DNA of 64,000 nucleotides, taken from positions 442,938-506,937 of the forward strand of contig NZ_BFCH01000017.1 in NCBI RefSeq assembly GCF_003112775.1, written 5' to 3'. The stretch comes from Mycobacterium montefiorense (GTDB lineage: Bacteria > Actinomycetota > Actinomycetes > Mycobacteriales > Mycobacteriaceae). Positions 1 through 9,671 of this stretch are shown one piece after another. The notes beneath the pieces were generated by a model, which was not told where the DNA came from, ran no database searches, and worked only from the letters and a program-made list of their open reading frames with translations. Position numbers and translations under genes: made by a program. Numbering within the stretch: the stretch's first letter is position 1; each line of letters opens with the position of its first letter.

Positions 1-6
1 TGCATT

Positions 7-2610
7 TCAGCCGGCCGCGCCGCCGACGACGCCGGCCAGACCCGTGCGTCCGGCCACGCCGGCCTTGCTGCACGCGCGATAGATGTGGCTTTCGACGGTG
101 CGCACCGACAGCGACACCGCGTCGGCGATCTCACGGTTGGACAGGCCCTGGGCAACCAATACCGCGATTTCGCGTTCTCGGTTGGTGAACGGCAGTGCGA
201 AAGAAGCAGCCTGGATGGCCGGGCTGGTCGCGCCGTTACACGCTTTCGCCAGGCGGCGCGTGCGTTCCGCTGCCGTCATCGCGCTCCCTGCGCGGCCCGC
301 GCGCCGGTGCGACGTGGCGGCTTGCCCCGCGGCGTCGGCGGCCGCGAGAAGGTCGCCCATCGCCTCGAATTCGGCTGACACAGTGTCGAGTTCGACGGCG
401 TTGTCAGCATGCACCGCCGCCGCGTAGCGCGCCGCGACCGCAACACGCGGACCTTCGACGCGCATCGCAAGCTCCGCGAGTCGCTCGGCCGCGTCGCTGT
501 CGTCGAATTGCACGGCGGTCTGCAGACACCAGACCTCTCGGGCGAGTTGATCGTGGTCGCGCGCGAACTCCGCCGCCTGGCGGGCCAGCCGGCGTGCCTC
601 GGTGTACCGCCAGCGCACCGCCGCCAGCCAGGCTTCGGTCAGCAGTTCGGTGGACGTGACGTACACGTAGGCCGGATGCCGATGTGCGCGAGCGGTATTC
701 AGCGCGGCAGCCGCCGCATCAGCGTCGCCGGATCGGGCGAGCGCCTGCGCGCGCAGCAGCTGGAACCGGTAGAAGCTGTTCACGACGTGGAAGCTGTTCG
801 CCATCTCGGGGTCGACTTCTTCCGGCAGATATCGCAGCGCCGCGTCGAGGTCACCGGCGGCCAACTTCACCATGCCGAGGATCTCCGCCGCCACCGCGCG
901 TACGTCCGCGGGCTCCCCGCGGTGGGTGCGGCGGTGGTGTTCGGCCACGTCGACGGCTTCGGCAATGCGTCCCGCCGCCACCAACGCGAAGGTGTGAAAC
1001 TCGGCCACCGTCTGACGAAGGAATTTGCCCTGCTCGCTCGACGTGAGTGCAGCGTCGGCCTCCACGGCGTTTGCCACGGCCTGATCGGGTTGACCGAGTT
1101 CGCCGTAGGCCATGCTCTCGGCGCCATAAGCCATCGCCGCCCCGTACGGGTCGAGGTCCTCGTAAGCGACCTCGGCCATCGTCGCGAGGACCTCATTCGG
1201 CTTCGCGGCCAGCGCGAGCTGATTGGCGCGGAACACGCGCACTTGGTGTCGCCGCGCACCGTGCGACGCCTTGAGCGCATCGTCGATGAGCCGCCAGGAC
1301 CGCTCGGGTGATCGCATGCCCCACATAAGATTTGAGGCACGCATCACCACGTCGTTGATGAACGCCGATTCCGTCGCGTCGTCGACCTCCACGCCGTCGA
1401 GTACCTCCAGGGCAAGCTCGCCCTTCTCCAGCATGAACAGCGAGTAGGCCAGCGGTATCCGGGCCTGCGCCCCGATCCCGGTGTCGGCGGCGGCGCGAAA
1501 GAGTCGCTCCGCGGTCTCGAAGTCCAAAAGCGAACTCGCCGCGGTGGCCGCCGACAGCAGCACGTCAGGCTCGGGCGGAAGGTCCGACTCCAACCAGAGC
1601 AGACCCCGCTTCATCACCTTCGCGGCGCCCCCGCCGTCCTTCATCGCGGTCGCGACCTGGCCGCGCAAGCGTCGCAACCGCGCGGAGCCGCAGCGATTCA
1701 GGCGCACCTCGGCGAACATCGGATGGCCGACGTACACCTCGTCGCCGGACAACCGGATCAGTTCGCGCTGCTCGGCATCCTCGATGGTGTCCTGCTCGGC
1801 GAGCAGTCGCAAGCACTGCCAGTCGACGGGTTCGGAAACGGCTACCAGATCGACGACGTCGCGCACATCGTCGGGAATGGCGCCGATCTGCGCATCCACC
1901 AGCTCGGCGAGGGAACCCGCCAGTCCGAGGTTTCCCTGCCACCGCAGAATTCCGTTGTCGTTCAACAAGTTTCCCGTATGGAGCCCCTGTTCGACCAACT
2001 GTCGCAGGAACAACACGTTTCCGCGCGTGAGACGCCACAGTTCGTCGCCGCACCGCGGATCTGGTGGGTATCCCGTCACCGCCAATAACAGTTCGTCGAT
2101 CTGGCCGCGGGTCAACGGCTCGACCTCGCGCCGGACCACCAGCCCGTCTTTCCAGAGCGCCGTCACTGCCGCCGGAGCCGTCTCGCCCGTACGGATCGTG
2201 ACGATCACCGTCGCGGCCTGCAACTGCACGAGCTGATGGAGCACCAGGGCTGACAGGTCATCGAGCAGGTGGGCATCGTCGACGAAGACCACGAGGCGAT
2301 CCGGTTGGGTACCGGCGGTCATTGCGTCAGCGACCCGGCGCGCCATCGCGTGTGGCGCGCCCTCGATGTCGTCGGTCCAGGTGGCGAAGGCGCCCAGCGG
2401 AATCGGGCGGCTGGTAACGGTGGCGGCGGTGCTGCGGACGGTCCACCCCGCATCGGCGGCCGCCTGCACGGCCTCGCGGGCCAACCGCGACTTGCCGACC
2501 CCGGCCCTGCCCGCCAAGGCGACACCTCGCGGCCCATCGGTGGCGGCGAACAGGCGGCTAACCTCGTCGATCTCCCTGCTCCTGCCGACAATGGGCCAGT
2601 GGTCGAGCAC
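7..2610 (-). CDS. LAL-type LuxR family regulator with AAA ATPase domain
   Basis: Large ATP-binding LuxR (MalT/LAL-like) transcriptional regulator of about 867 residues. The N-terminus carries a Walker A motif (GRAGVGKS, about residues 34-41) and a Walker B-like segment (VVFVDDAHLL, about 107-116). The middle is alpha-helical and rich in alanine and leucine, as in TPR-like sensor regions. The last 60 residues form a LuxR helix-turn-helix (TNREREIAVLVAQGLSN). The start is taken as GTG at 2610 because a TAATAT -10 hexamer ends 6 nt upstream, the layout of a leaderless mycobacterial transcript; TTG at 2616 is the alternative, and there is no Shine-Dalgarno. It is divergent from the tetR-R2lox pair. 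The inducer and targets are unknown. Confidence 0.85.
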   Translation of the reverse strand: MLDHWPIVGRSREIDEVSRLFAATDGPRGVALAGRAGVGKSRLAREAVQAAADAGWTVRSTAATVTSRPIPLGAFATWTDDIEGAPHAMARRVADAMTAGTQPDRLVVFVDDAHLLDDLSALVLHQLVQLQAATVIVTIRTGETAPAAVTALWKDGLVVRREVEPLTRGQIDELLLAVTGYPPDPRCGDELWRLTRGNVLFLRQLVEQGLHTGNLLNDNGILRWQGNLGLAGSLAELVDAQIGAIPDDVRDVVDLVAVSEPVDWQCLRLLAEQDTIEDAEQRELIRLSGDEVYVGHPMFAEVRLNRCGSARLRRLRGQVATAMKDGGGAAKVMKRGLLWLESDLPPEPDVLLSAATAASSLLDFETAERLFRAAADTGIGAQARIPLAYSLFMLEKGELALEVLDGVEVDDATESAFINDVVMRASNLMWGMRSPERSWRLIDDALKASHGARRHQVRVFRANQLALAAKPNEVLATMAEVAYEDLDPYGAAMAYGAESMAYGELGQPDQAVANAVEADAALTSSEQGKFLRQTVAEFHTFALVAAGRIAEAVDVAEHHRRTHRGEPADVRAVAAEILGMVKLAAGDLDAALRYLPEEVDPEMANSFHVVNSFYRFQLLRAQALARSGDADAAAAALNTARAHRHPAYVYVTSTELLTEAWLAAVRWRYTEARRLARQAAEFARDHDQLAREVWCLQTAVQFDDSDAAERLAELAMRVEGPRVAVAARYAAAVHADNAVELDTVSAEFEAMGDLLAAADAAGQAATSHRRAGRAGSAMTAAERTRRLAKACNGATSPAIQAASFALPFTNREREIAVLVAQGLSNREIADAVSLSVRTVESHIYRACSKAGVAGRTGLAGVVGGAAG

Positions 2611-2616
2611 CAGCAA

Positions 2617-2622
2617 ATATTA
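2617..2622 (-). promoter_or_regulatory. -10 element for a leaderless start of the LAL regulator
   Basis: TAATAT on the minus strand lies 6 nt before the GTG at 2610. Leaderless mycobacterial mRNAs have a TANNNT hexamer at this distance. No ribosome binding site is visible. Confidence 0.5.
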
Positions 2623-2707
2623 GCTAGCAGCTTCACTTTGCACGCGGGATTTGCCTTGCCGAGCCCGCGACCGCCACCCCTTGACTGTGGCGTGGCTCAC
2701 AGTAAGA

Positions 2708-2720
2708 TGACCAGTGGTCA
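2708..2720. promoter_or_regulatory. Palindromic operator upstream of tetR-R2lox
   Basis: TGACCAGTGGTCA is a perfect inverted repeat (TGACCA, one centre base, TGGTCA). It ends 18 nt before the TetR start codon and overlaps the expected promoter or leader. Autoregulation by the adjacent TetR protein is inferred. Confidence 0.6.
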
Positions 2721-2738
2721 TTGATGCAAGGAGGCTTC

Positions 2739-3428
2739 ATGCCGACTGTGACGTGGGCGCGGGTCGACCCCGCTCGTCGCGAAGCGATCATGGAGGCCGC
2801 AGAGGCCGAATTCGGGGCGCACGGATTCTCCGGCGGCAGCCTGAACGTCATAGCGCGGCGGGCCGGCGTGGCCAAGGGCAGCCTCTTCCAGTACTTCGCC
2901 GACAAGCGCGACCTGTTTGCGTTCATCGCGGACATCGCCAGCCAGCGGGTGCGTGCCTACATGGAGGACCGCATCCGCGAGCTCGACCCGAGCCGGCCCT
3001 TCTTCGACTTCCTCACCGACTGGCTGGACTTGTGGGTGGCCTATTTTGCGGACCACCCGCACGAGCGCGCGTTGCACGCCGCGGCGACCCTGGAAGTCGA
3101 CACCGAAGCCCGCGTCAGCGTGCAGAACGTCATTCACCGTCACTACCTGGAAGTGATGCGCCCGCTCGTCCGCGACGCGCACATCCGCGGCGACCTGCGC
3201 GCGGAATCCGATACCGACGCGCTGCTGTCGCTGCTGCTGCTGATCTTTCCGCACCTGGCCCTGGCTCCCTACCTGCGCGGCCTGGATCCCGTCCTGGGGC
3301 TCGACGAGCCCAGCCCCGAGCAGCCGGCGCTGGCCGTGCGCCGGCTCATCGCGGTGCTGGCCGCCGCGTTCGCGGCATCGAATACTTCTGTTCGCTCAGC
3401 CCCAATGCGATCTGAGGAGGTCACATGA
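2739..3428 (+). CDS. TetR/AcrR family regulator (Rv0232-like)
   Basis: One-domain transcriptional repressor of 229 residues, the length I recall for Rv0232. The N-terminal helix-turn-helix spans roughly residues 10-55 ([20 protein letters not shown] is the recognition region). The C-terminal ligand and dimer domain is helical. ATG 2739 is preferred over TTG 2721 because AAGGAGG stands 4 nt upstream. The stop overlaps the start of the R2lox gene by 4 nt (ATGA), so the two are translationally coupled. A 13-bp palindrome upstream is a likely self-operator. The ligand is unknown; the context suggests control of the oxidase. Confidence 0.88.
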   Translation: MPTVTWARVDPARREAIMEAAEAEFGAHGFSGGSLNVIARRAGVAKGSLFQYFADKRDLFAFIADIASQRVRAYMEDRIRELDPSRPFFDFLTDWLDLWVAYFADHPHERALHAAATLEVDTEARVSVQNVIHRHYLEVMRPLVRDAHIRGDLRAESDTDALLSLLLLIFPHLALAPYLRGLDPVLGLDEPSPEQPALAVRRLIAVLAAAFAASNTSVRSAPMRSEEVT

Positions 3429-4360
3429 ACCGAAACCGAATTGCCTCAATGTCCCAAGGCGGACTCAATTGGGATAGCTTGCCGCTCAAGCTGTTTGCGG
3501 GCGGCAATGCGAAGTTCTGGAATCCGGCCGACATCGACTTCTCCCGCGATCGGGAGGACTGGGAACGCCTCAACGACGACGAACGCAGTTACGCGACCCG
3601 GTTGTGCGCCGAATTCATCGCCGGCGAGGAATCGGTGACCCAGGACATCCAGCCGTTCATGGCCGCGATGCGCGCCGAAGGCCGGCTCGGCGACGAGATG
3701 TACCTGACGCAGTTCGCCTTCGAGGAAGCCAAGCATGTCCAGGTCTTCCGGATGTGGCTCGACGCGGTCGGCATCACCGAGGACCTGCACTATTTTCTCG
3801 ACGACGTCCCGACCTACCGCACGATCTTCTACGAAGAGCTGCCGGCGTGCCTCAGCGCGTTGACAATCGACCCGTCACCGGCCGCCCAGGTGCGGGCGTC
3901 GGTCACTTACAACCACATGGTCGAAGGCATGCTGGCGCTGACCGGCTACTTCGGTTGGCACAAGATCTGTGTGGAGCGCGGCATCCTGCCCGGCATGCAG
4001 GAGCTGGTGCGGCGCATCGGTGACGACGAGCGACGCCACATGGCGTGGGGAACCTTCACCTGCCGGCGCCACGTCGCCGCCGACGACGCCAACTGGGGTG
4101 TCTTCGAGGCGCGGATGAACGAGCTGATGCCGCTCGGGCTGCGCCTGATCGAAGAGGGCTTCGCCCTGTACGACCCGATGCCCTTTGGTCTGTCGGTCGA
4201 CGAGTTCATGCAGTACGCCTCGGACAAGGGCATGCGGCGGTTCGGCACCATCTCCAGCGCGCGCGGGCGCCCGCTCGGCGAGATCGACCTCGACTACTCG
4301 CCGCTACAGCTCGAAGACACCTTCGCCGAGGAGGACGAGCGGGCGCTGGCAAGCGTCTGA
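3425..4360 (+). CDS. R2-like ligand-binding oxidase, copy 1 (Rv0233-like)
   Basis: Ferritin-fold Mn/Fe oxidase of the R2lox family, often labelled NrdB but not a true ribonucleotide reductase subunit. All metal ligands sit at the numbering I recall for the M. tuberculosis protein: Glu68, Glu101, His104, Glu167, Glu202 and His205. The Val71 and Tyr162 pair that forms the ether crosslink is also kept. Length is 311 residues, normal for the family. The start has GAGGAGG 4 nt upstream and overlaps the tetR stop. The physiological substrate is not known; a long-chain fatty acid is bound in the solved structure. A second complete copy lies at 9672-10613. Confidence 0.93.
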   Translation: MNRNRIASMSQGGLNWDSLPLKLFAGGNAKFWNPADIDFSRDREDWERLNDDERSYATRLCAEFIAGEESVTQDIQPFMAAMRAEGRLGDEMYLTQFAFEEAKHVQVFRMWLDAVGITEDLHYFLDDVPTYRTIFYEELPACLSALTIDPSPAAQVRASVTYNHMVEGMLALTGYFGWHKICVERGILPGMQELVRRIGDDERRHMAWGTFTCRRHVAADDANWGVFEARMNELMPLGLRLIEEGFALYDPMPFGLSVDEFMQYASDKGMRRFGTISSARGRPLGEIDLDYSPLQLEDTFAEEDERALASV

Positions 4361-4375
4361 CCGAAGGGCGAACGG

Positions 4376-5752
4376 CTAGCCCACCCAGACGGTCTTGGCG
4401 TTGCAGAACTCCCGGATGCCCAGACCCGCCAACTCGCGGCCGTAGCCGGACCGCTTGACGCCGCCGAAGCCCAACTCGGGGTAGGACACCGTCATCCCGT
4501 TGATGAAGACCTGGCCCGCCTCGATCTCGTCGATGAAGCGCTGCTGTTCGGCCTCGTCGTTGGTCCAGGCGTTGGACCCCAGCCCGAAGGTGGTGGCGTT
4601 GGCGATCTCGATGGCCTCGTCGATGCCCTCGGCGCGGTACATCGACGCGACCGGACCGAAGATCTCTTCGGTGTAGAGCGCCATGTCTTTGGTGATGTCG
4701 GTGACCACCGTCGGCGGGTAGAACCATCCCGGCCGGTCGGGAGTCTTTCCACCGCAACGGATTTTGGCGCCGGCCGCGGCGGCGTCGTCGACCTGCTTGG
4801 CGATCTCGTCGCGGCCCGACTCGGTGGCCAGCGGGCCCACGTCGGTGTCCGGGTCGGTGGGGTCGCCGACTTTCAGCGCCTGCATGCTCTCGATGAACTT
4901 GTCGACGAACGCGTCGTAGATGTCGGTGTGCACGATGAACCGCTTGGCGGCGATACAGGACTGGCCGTTGTTCTGGGTGCGGCCGGTGACCGCGGTCTTG
5001 ACGGCCTCGTCGAGGTCCACCGACGGCATCACGATGAACGGGTCACTGCCGCCGAGCTCGAGCACGGTGGGCTTGATCTCGTCGCCGCAGATCGCCGCGA
5101 CGGACTGGCCGGCCGGCTCGCTGCCGGTCAGGGTGGCCGCCACCACCCGTGGGTCGCGCAAAATACCCTCGACCGCGCCCGACGAAATGAGCAGCGTCTG
5201 GAAGCAGTCCGCCGGGAAACCGCCGCGGGCGATGACGTCAGAGAGGTAGAGCGCCGACTGCGGCACATTTGAGGCGTGCTTGAGCAGCCCGACGTTGCCG
5301 GCCATCAACGCTGGCGCGGCGAACCGCACCGCCTGCCAGAGCGGGAAGTTCCACGGCATCACCGCCAGCACCACGCCGAGCGGCTGGTACCGGATGTAGG
5401 CCTTTTTCGCGCCTACCTTGCTGGCGTCCGCCGGCTCGTTGGCCAACAGCCGCTCGGCGTTCTCGGCGTAGTAGCGAAAACCCTTGGCGCACTTGAGTGC
5501 TTCGGCCTTGGCCGAGCGCAACGTTTTGCCCATTTCCAGCGTCATCATCGCCGCGACCTCGTCGGCCTCTTTTTCCAGCAGGTCGGCGGTGGCGTTGGCC
5601 CACTGCGCGCGCTGGGCGAAGGTGGTGTTGTGCCGGTAGTCGAGGAACCGTGCATGCGCACGCGCGATCGCGGCATCGACTTCCGCGTCGGTTGCCGGGG
5701 TGAAGGTTTTGACTGTCTCGCCGGTGGCCGGGTTTATGGTCGCGATCGACAC
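4376..5752 (-). CDS. gabD1: Succinate-semialdehyde dehydrogenase (NADP+)
   Basis: Oxidises succinic semialdehyde to succinate with NADP+, feeding the TCA cycle in the cytosol. At 458 residues it matches the M. tuberculosis protein (Rv0234c). Aldehyde dehydrogenase signatures are complete: MPWNFP with the oxyanion Asn (about 134), the general base Glu about 232 in LELGG, and the nucleophile Cys about 266 in NNGQSC. Translation starts at GTG 5752 with AGAGGAAG 5 nt upstream. It faces the R2lox gene (convergent, 15 nt apart) and is divergent from the acetolactate-synthase-like gene. Confidence 0.93.
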   Translation of the reverse strand: MSIATINPATGETVKTFTPATDAEVDAAIARAHARFLDYRHNTTFAQRAQWANATADLLEKEADEVAAMMTLEMGKTLRSAKAEALKCAKGFRYYAENAERLLANEPADASKVGAKKAYIRYQPLGVVLAVMPWNFPLWQAVRFAAPALMAGNVGLLKHASNVPQSALYLSDVIARGGFPADCFQTLLISSGAVEGILRDPRVVAATLTGSEPAGQSVAAICGDEIKPTVLELGGSDPFIVMPSVDLDEAVKTAVTGRTQNNGQSCIAAKRFIVHTDIYDAFVDKFIESMQALKVGDPTDPDTDVGPLATESGRDEIAKQVDDAAAAGAKIRCGGKTPDRPGWFYPPTVVTDITKDMALYTEEIFGPVASMYRAEGIDEAIEIANATTFGLGSNAWTNDEAEQQRFIDEIEAGQVFINGMTVSYPELGFGGVKRSGYGRELAGLGIREFCNAKTVWVG

Positions 5753-5833
5753 GCTGACTTCCTCTGCTCGCGGTGGGTTGATAAAACGTCCAACTCACAG
5801 CCTGCCACTATCGTTCCAGTAGGGAGGTGGCGG

Positions 5834-7480
5834 ATGAGTACAGCCGCACGGCTGATGGTCCAGTGCCTGGAAAATGAGGGCGTTTCCGTGGTCTTCGGGC
5901 TGCCCGGTGAGGAGAACATCCGGTTCGTGCAGGCGCTGGCGTCCTCGCGGATCCGCTTTGTGCTGACCCGCCACGAGCAGGCCGCGGCATTCATGGCCGA
6001 GATGTATGGACGCGTCACCGGCCGGGCCGCGGTCGTCTCAGCGACCTTGGGACCGGGTGCGATCAACATGCAGCTCGGGGTCGCCGACGCCACCACCAAC
6101 AGCACGCCGCTGGTCGCGATCTCCGCGCAGGTCGGCGAGGATCGCGAGTACAAAGAGTCGCACCAATACGTCGACCTGGTCTCGATGTTCGCCCCGATCA
6201 CCCGGTGGGCCGACGGCGTGCCCACCGCGCGCGCCATCCCGGAGATGTTCCGCAAGGCGTTCAAGGTCGCCGAGGCAGAGCGCCCGGCCGCGGTGTATCT
6301 GGCCGTGCCCGAGCACATCGATGCCGACCAGACCGACTACGACCTGAGCCCGTTGCCCCGTAACGTGGTCCACGCCGAGGCGCCGGCGGCCGGTCAGGTG
6401 GCCCGCGCGGTCGATATCCTGCGTAACGCCAAACGCCCGGTGGTGCTGGCCGGGCACGGCGCCGCCCGCGCCGACGCCACCGAGGCACTGATCCGGTTCT
6501 CCGAGGAATTCGGCATCCAGGTCGCCAACACCTTCCACGGCAAGGGCGTCATGCCCGACGATCACCCCAACAGCATCGGGACCATCGGGTTCATGCGACA
6601 CGACTACGTCAACTTCGGGTTCGACCACGCCGATGTTGTCATCGCGGTCGGATACGAACTTCAGGAATTCGACCCCGTCCGGATCAACCCGCAAGCCGAC
6701 AAGAAGATCATCCACATTCACCGTTTCCCGGCCGAGGTCGACATGCACTACCCGGTCGGCGTCGGGATCATCGGCGACATCAGCGATTCACTCAATGCGG
6801 TGACCGACGCACTGGCCGGTCACCGCATCAACCCTACCGACGAAGTACCGGGCGCCGGTTTGCTTGCTGAGGAATTCGCTCGGGGGCAACAGGATTCGCG
6901 ATACCCGCTGGCGCCACAGCGGATCGTCGCCGATATCCGGGCCGCGCTGGGGCGCAGCGATGTCGTGCTGGTGGACACCGGCGCGACCAAGATGTGGATG
7001 GCACGGCTCTACCCGACTTACGAACGCAACACCTGCCTGGTCTCCAATGGCTTGTCCACGATGAGTTTCGCGCTGCCGGGTGCGCTCGGCGTCAAGCTGG
7101 CACGGCCCGAGTCGAAGGTGCTCGCGGTGGTGGGCGACGGCGCGTTCCTGATGAACTCGCAGGAAATCGAGACCGCCGTCCGGGAGGAGATCCCGCTGGT
7201 CGTGTTGATCTGGGACGATGGCGGTTACGGCCTGATCGAATGGAAGATGGACCTCGAGCTCGGGGATCACTACTACGTGAAGTTCGGCAACCCCGACATC
7301 GTGAAGTACGCCGAGAGCTTTGGCGCCAAAGGTTATCGGATCTCTCATGCCGAGGAGCTGCTGCCGACGCTGCGGGCCGCGCTCGACGACGACGGGGTCT
7401 CGCTGATCTGTTGCCCGGTGGACTACTCCGAGAATCTGCGGCTCACCGACCGGCTCGGTGAGCTGGACGAAACACTTTAG
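5834..7480 (+). CDS. ThDP-dependent acetolactate synthase-like enzyme (catabolic type)
   Basis: Thiamine-diphosphate enzyme of 548 residues most like catabolic acetolactate synthases, which condense two pyruvates to 2-acetolactate and CO2. The catalytic Glu of the ThDP half-site is about residue 48 (TRHEQAAAFMAE). The C-terminal ThDP-Mg motif starts at GDG 434-436, with DD replacing the usual ND/NN about 27 residues on. The start at ATG 5834 has GGGAGG upstream; an in-frame extension to 5276 lies opposite gabD1 and is rejected. A LysR gene follows after 5 nt, so they are probably cotranscribed. No regulatory small subunit is nearby. A related decarboxylase acting on another 2-oxoacid cannot be excluded. 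Confidence 0.82.
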   Translation: MSTAARLMVQCLENEGVSVVFGLPGEENIRFVQALASSRIRFVLTRHEQAAAFMAEMYGRVTGRAAVVSATLGPGAINMQLGVADATTNSTPLVAISAQVGEDREYKESHQYVDLVSMFAPITRWADGVPTARAIPEMFRKAFKVAEAERPAAVYLAVPEHIDADQTDYDLSPLPRNVVHAEAPAAGQVARAVDILRNAKRPVVLAGHGAARADATEALIRFSEEFGIQVANTFHGKGVMPDDHPNSIGTIGFMRHDYVNFGFDHADVVIAVGYELQEFDPVRINPQADKKIIHIHRFPAEVDMHYPVGVGIIGDISDSLNAVTDALAGHRINPTDEVPGAGLLAEEFARGQQDSRYPLAPQRIVADIRAALGRSDVVLVDTGATKMWMARLYPTYERNTCLVSNGLSTMSFALPGALGVKLARPESKVLAVVGDGAFLMNSQEIETAVREEIPLVVLIWDDGGYGLIEWKMDLELGDHYYVKFGNPDIVKYAESFGAKGYRISHAEELLPTLRAALDDDGVSLICCPVDYSENLRLTDRLGELDETL

Positions 7481-7485
7481 CTTTC

Positions 7486-8394
7486 ATGCTGTTTCGTCAG
7501 CTGGAGTACTTCGTAGCGCTGGCCCGGGAGCGTCATTTCGCGCACGCGGCGGATGCCTGTCATGTATCCCAGCCGGCGTTGTCGGAAGCAATCCGCAAGC
7601 TCGAACACGAGCTGAAGGTCCCGTTGGTCCGGCGCGGCCAGAAATTCGAAGGTCTGACGCCCGAGGGCGAACGGCTGGTGCACTGGGCGCGGCGGATCCT
7701 GGCCGACTGCGACGCCCTCAAGCTGGAAGTCACGGCATTGCAGACCGGCCTCGTCGGCGAGCTGCGCTTGGGGGTGGTCCCCAACGCCGCCACTACCGTT
7801 GCGCTGCTGACAGATTCGTTTTGCACTGCGCACCCGCTGGTGCGGGTACAGCTGGAGACCAATCTGCGCTCGGCCGGGATCATCGAACGAATCCAGCGGT
7901 TCGAATTGGACGCGGGGATTCTGTACCCGGACCGTCACGACACCGGCGAACTGTTGGTCACCCCGCTGTATCAGGAGCATCAGCTGCTGATCGTGGGCGG
8001 CGACCTGTTGCCCGGCAAGACCGAATCCATCAGTTGGTCGGATGCTCTGGCGCTGCCGCTGTGTCTGCTCACCGTCGGGATGCGCGGCCGCCGGGTGATC
8101 GACGACGCGCTGGCCACTCAGGGACTTGCGGTGGCTCCGCAACTCGAAACAGATTCCGTTGCCACACTATTCGCGCATGTCGGTACCGGGCGTTGGGCGA
8201 GCATTGTGCCGCACACCTGGATCCGCGCCCTTGGTGTCCCGGCGGGGGCCTGTGTGCTGCGGCTGCACGATCCGGTGGTCACCGCCCCGATGGTGCTTGT
8301 CACCAGCGCCGCTGAACCCGGCTCGGTGGTGACCCGCGCGCTGATAGAGATCGCACGCGACGCGGCCATCGGTGAGGTATTCGGCCGGCTTTGA
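7486..8394 (+). CDS. LysR family transcriptional regulator
   Basis: LysR-type regulator of 302 residues. The N-terminal winged helix-turn-helix is typical (MLFRQLEYFVALARERHF, then SQPALSEAIRKLEHEL at about 28-43). The remainder is the periplasmic-binding-protein-like co-inducer domain. It starts 5 nt after the acetolactate-synthase-like gene and ends about 110 nt before the formate dehydrogenase gene. A perfect ATAG-N7-CTAT type palindrome begins 5 nt after its stop codon, so control of the downstream fdh gene is likely. The co-inducer is unknown. Confidence 0.88.
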   Translation: MLFRQLEYFVALARERHFAHAADACHVSQPALSEAIRKLEHELKVPLVRRGQKFEGLTPEGERLVHWARRILADCDALKLEVTALQTGLVGELRLGVVPNAATTVALLTDSFCTAHPLVRVQLETNLRSAGIIERIQRFELDAGILYPDRHDTGELLVTPLYQEHQLLIVGGDLLPGKTESISWSDALALPLCLLTVGMRGRRVIDDALATQGLAVAPQLETDSVATLFAHVGTGRWASIVPHTWIRALGVPAGACVLRLHDPVVTAPMVLVTSAAEPGSVVTRALIEIARDAAIGEVFGRL

Positions 8395-8398
8395 GTTT

Positions 8399-8415
8399 GA
8401 TAGGCCAGACCTATC
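8399..8415. promoter_or_regulatory. LysR-type operator upstream of fdh
   Basis: GATAGG-CCAGA-CCTATC is a perfect 6-bp inverted repeat with a 5-nt centre and contains ATAG-N7-CTAT, a common LysR/OxyR recognition shape. It lies between lysR and fdh, 91 nt before the fdh start. Confidence 0.55.
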
Positions 8416-8506
8416 GGCCGGTCGGAACCACGTCTTGGACACCTTCGGTGACATCGGCGAAAGCTGGGACACATCAACTACCGAAGTGCTCAGCGAGGAG
8501 AAACCG

Positions 8507-9661
8507 ATGGCCAAGTGTGTGATGGTGCTCTACCCGGACCCCGTCAACAAGTACCCGCCCTCGTATGCCCGCGACAGCATCCCGACGATCCGGAGTTACC
8601 CCGATGGCAGCACCGTGCCGACTCCGTCGAACGTCGACTTCACCCCCGGCGAGCTACTCGGATGTGTCTCGGGTGCGCTCGGGTTGCGTAAGTTCTTCGA
8701 AGACGCAGGCCACGAGTTGGTGGTGACGTCGGACAAGGAAGGGCCGGACTCGGAGTTCGAACGCGAGCTGCCCGACGCCGACATCGTTATCTCCCAGCCA
8801 TTTTGGCCGGCATACCTGACCAAGGAGCGTATTGCGAAGGCGCCCAGACTCAAGCTGGCGCTCACTGCGGGCATCGGCTCGGACCATGTGGATCTGGACG
8901 CGGCGAAAGAACGCGACATCACCGTCGCCGAGGTGACCTACAGCAACAGCATCAGTGTCGCCGAGCACGCGGTGATGCAGATCTTGACGCTGGTGCGCAA
9001 CTTCGTGCCGTCGCATCGGTGGGCGGCCGAAGGCGGCTGGAACATCGCCGACTGTGTCGAGCGTGCCTACGACCTGGAGGGCATGGATGTCGGTGTGATC
9101 GCCGCCGGCCGGATTGGGCGCGCGGTGCTGAGCCGGCTGGCGCCGTTCGACGTCAACCTGCAGTACACCGACACGCGACGGCTCGCGCCCGAGGTCGAGA
9201 AGGCCCTCAATGTCACCTACCACGCGGGAGTCGAGTCGCTGGTGCGCTCAGTCGATGTGGTGTCGGTGCACTCGCCACTGTATGACGCGACGCGTCAGAT
9301 GTTCAACGAGCGGCTGCTGGGCACGATGCGCCGCGGCTCCTACATCGTCAACACCGCCCGCGGCGAAGAAACCGTCCCCGAGGCCATAGCGGCCGCGCTG
9401 CGCAGTGGCCAGCTCGCCGGCTATGCCGGCGACGTCTGGTTCCCGCAACCGCCGCCAGTCGACCACCCGTGGCGGACCATGCCGAACAACGCGATGACAC
9501 CTCATGTTTCGGGGACCACCCTGTCTGCCCAGGCCCGTTACGCCGCCGGCACCAGGGAGATCCTGGAGAGCTGGTTTGCCGACCAGCCAATCCGCCAGGA
9601 GTACCTGATTGTCGAGGGTGGCAAGCTCGCCGGAACGGGAGCCCTGTCCTACCAGAAGTAA
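8507..9661 (+). CDS. fdh: NAD-dependent formate dehydrogenase
   Basis: Metal-independent formate dehydrogenase that oxidises formate to CO2 with NAD+. The 384-residue protein keeps the active site of the Pseudomonas sp. 101 enzyme, each residue offset by one for the initial Met: Asn147, Arg285 (NTARG), Gln314 (WFPQP) and His333 with Ser335 (TPHVSG). The NAD-binding loop is AAGRIG at about 199-204. The signature LSAQARYAAGTREILE is also present. The start at ATG 8507 has GAGGAG 6 nt upstream. This distinguishes it from general 2-hydroxyacid dehydrogenases. It lies downstream of a LysR gene and its operator-like palindrome, and converges on the second R2lox gene. Confidence 0.92.
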   Translation: MAKCVMVLYPDPVNKYPPSYARDSIPTIRSYPDGSTVPTPSNVDFTPGELLGCVSGALGLRKFFEDAGHELVVTSDKEGPDSEFERELPDADIVISQPFWPAYLTKERIAKAPRLKLALTAGIGSDHVDLDAAKERDITVAEVTYSNSISVAEHAVMQILTLVRNFVPSHRWAAEGGWNIADCVERAYDLEGMDVGVIAAGRIGRAVLSRLAPFDVNLQYTDTRRLAPEVEKALNVTYHAGVESLVRSVDVVSVHSPLYDATRQMFNERLLGTMRRGSYIVNTARGEETVPEAIAAALRSGQLAGYAGDVWFPQPPPVDHPWRTMPNNAMTPHVSGTTLSAQARYAAGTREILESWFADQPIRQEYLIVEGGKLAGTGALSYQK

Positions 9662-9671
9662 GGCTCAGCGG

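Noticed and set aside
5276..5833. N-terminal extension of the acetolactate-synthase-like gene
   Set aside because: Lies opposite gabD1, lacks family similarity, and ATG 5834 has a good ribosome binding site.
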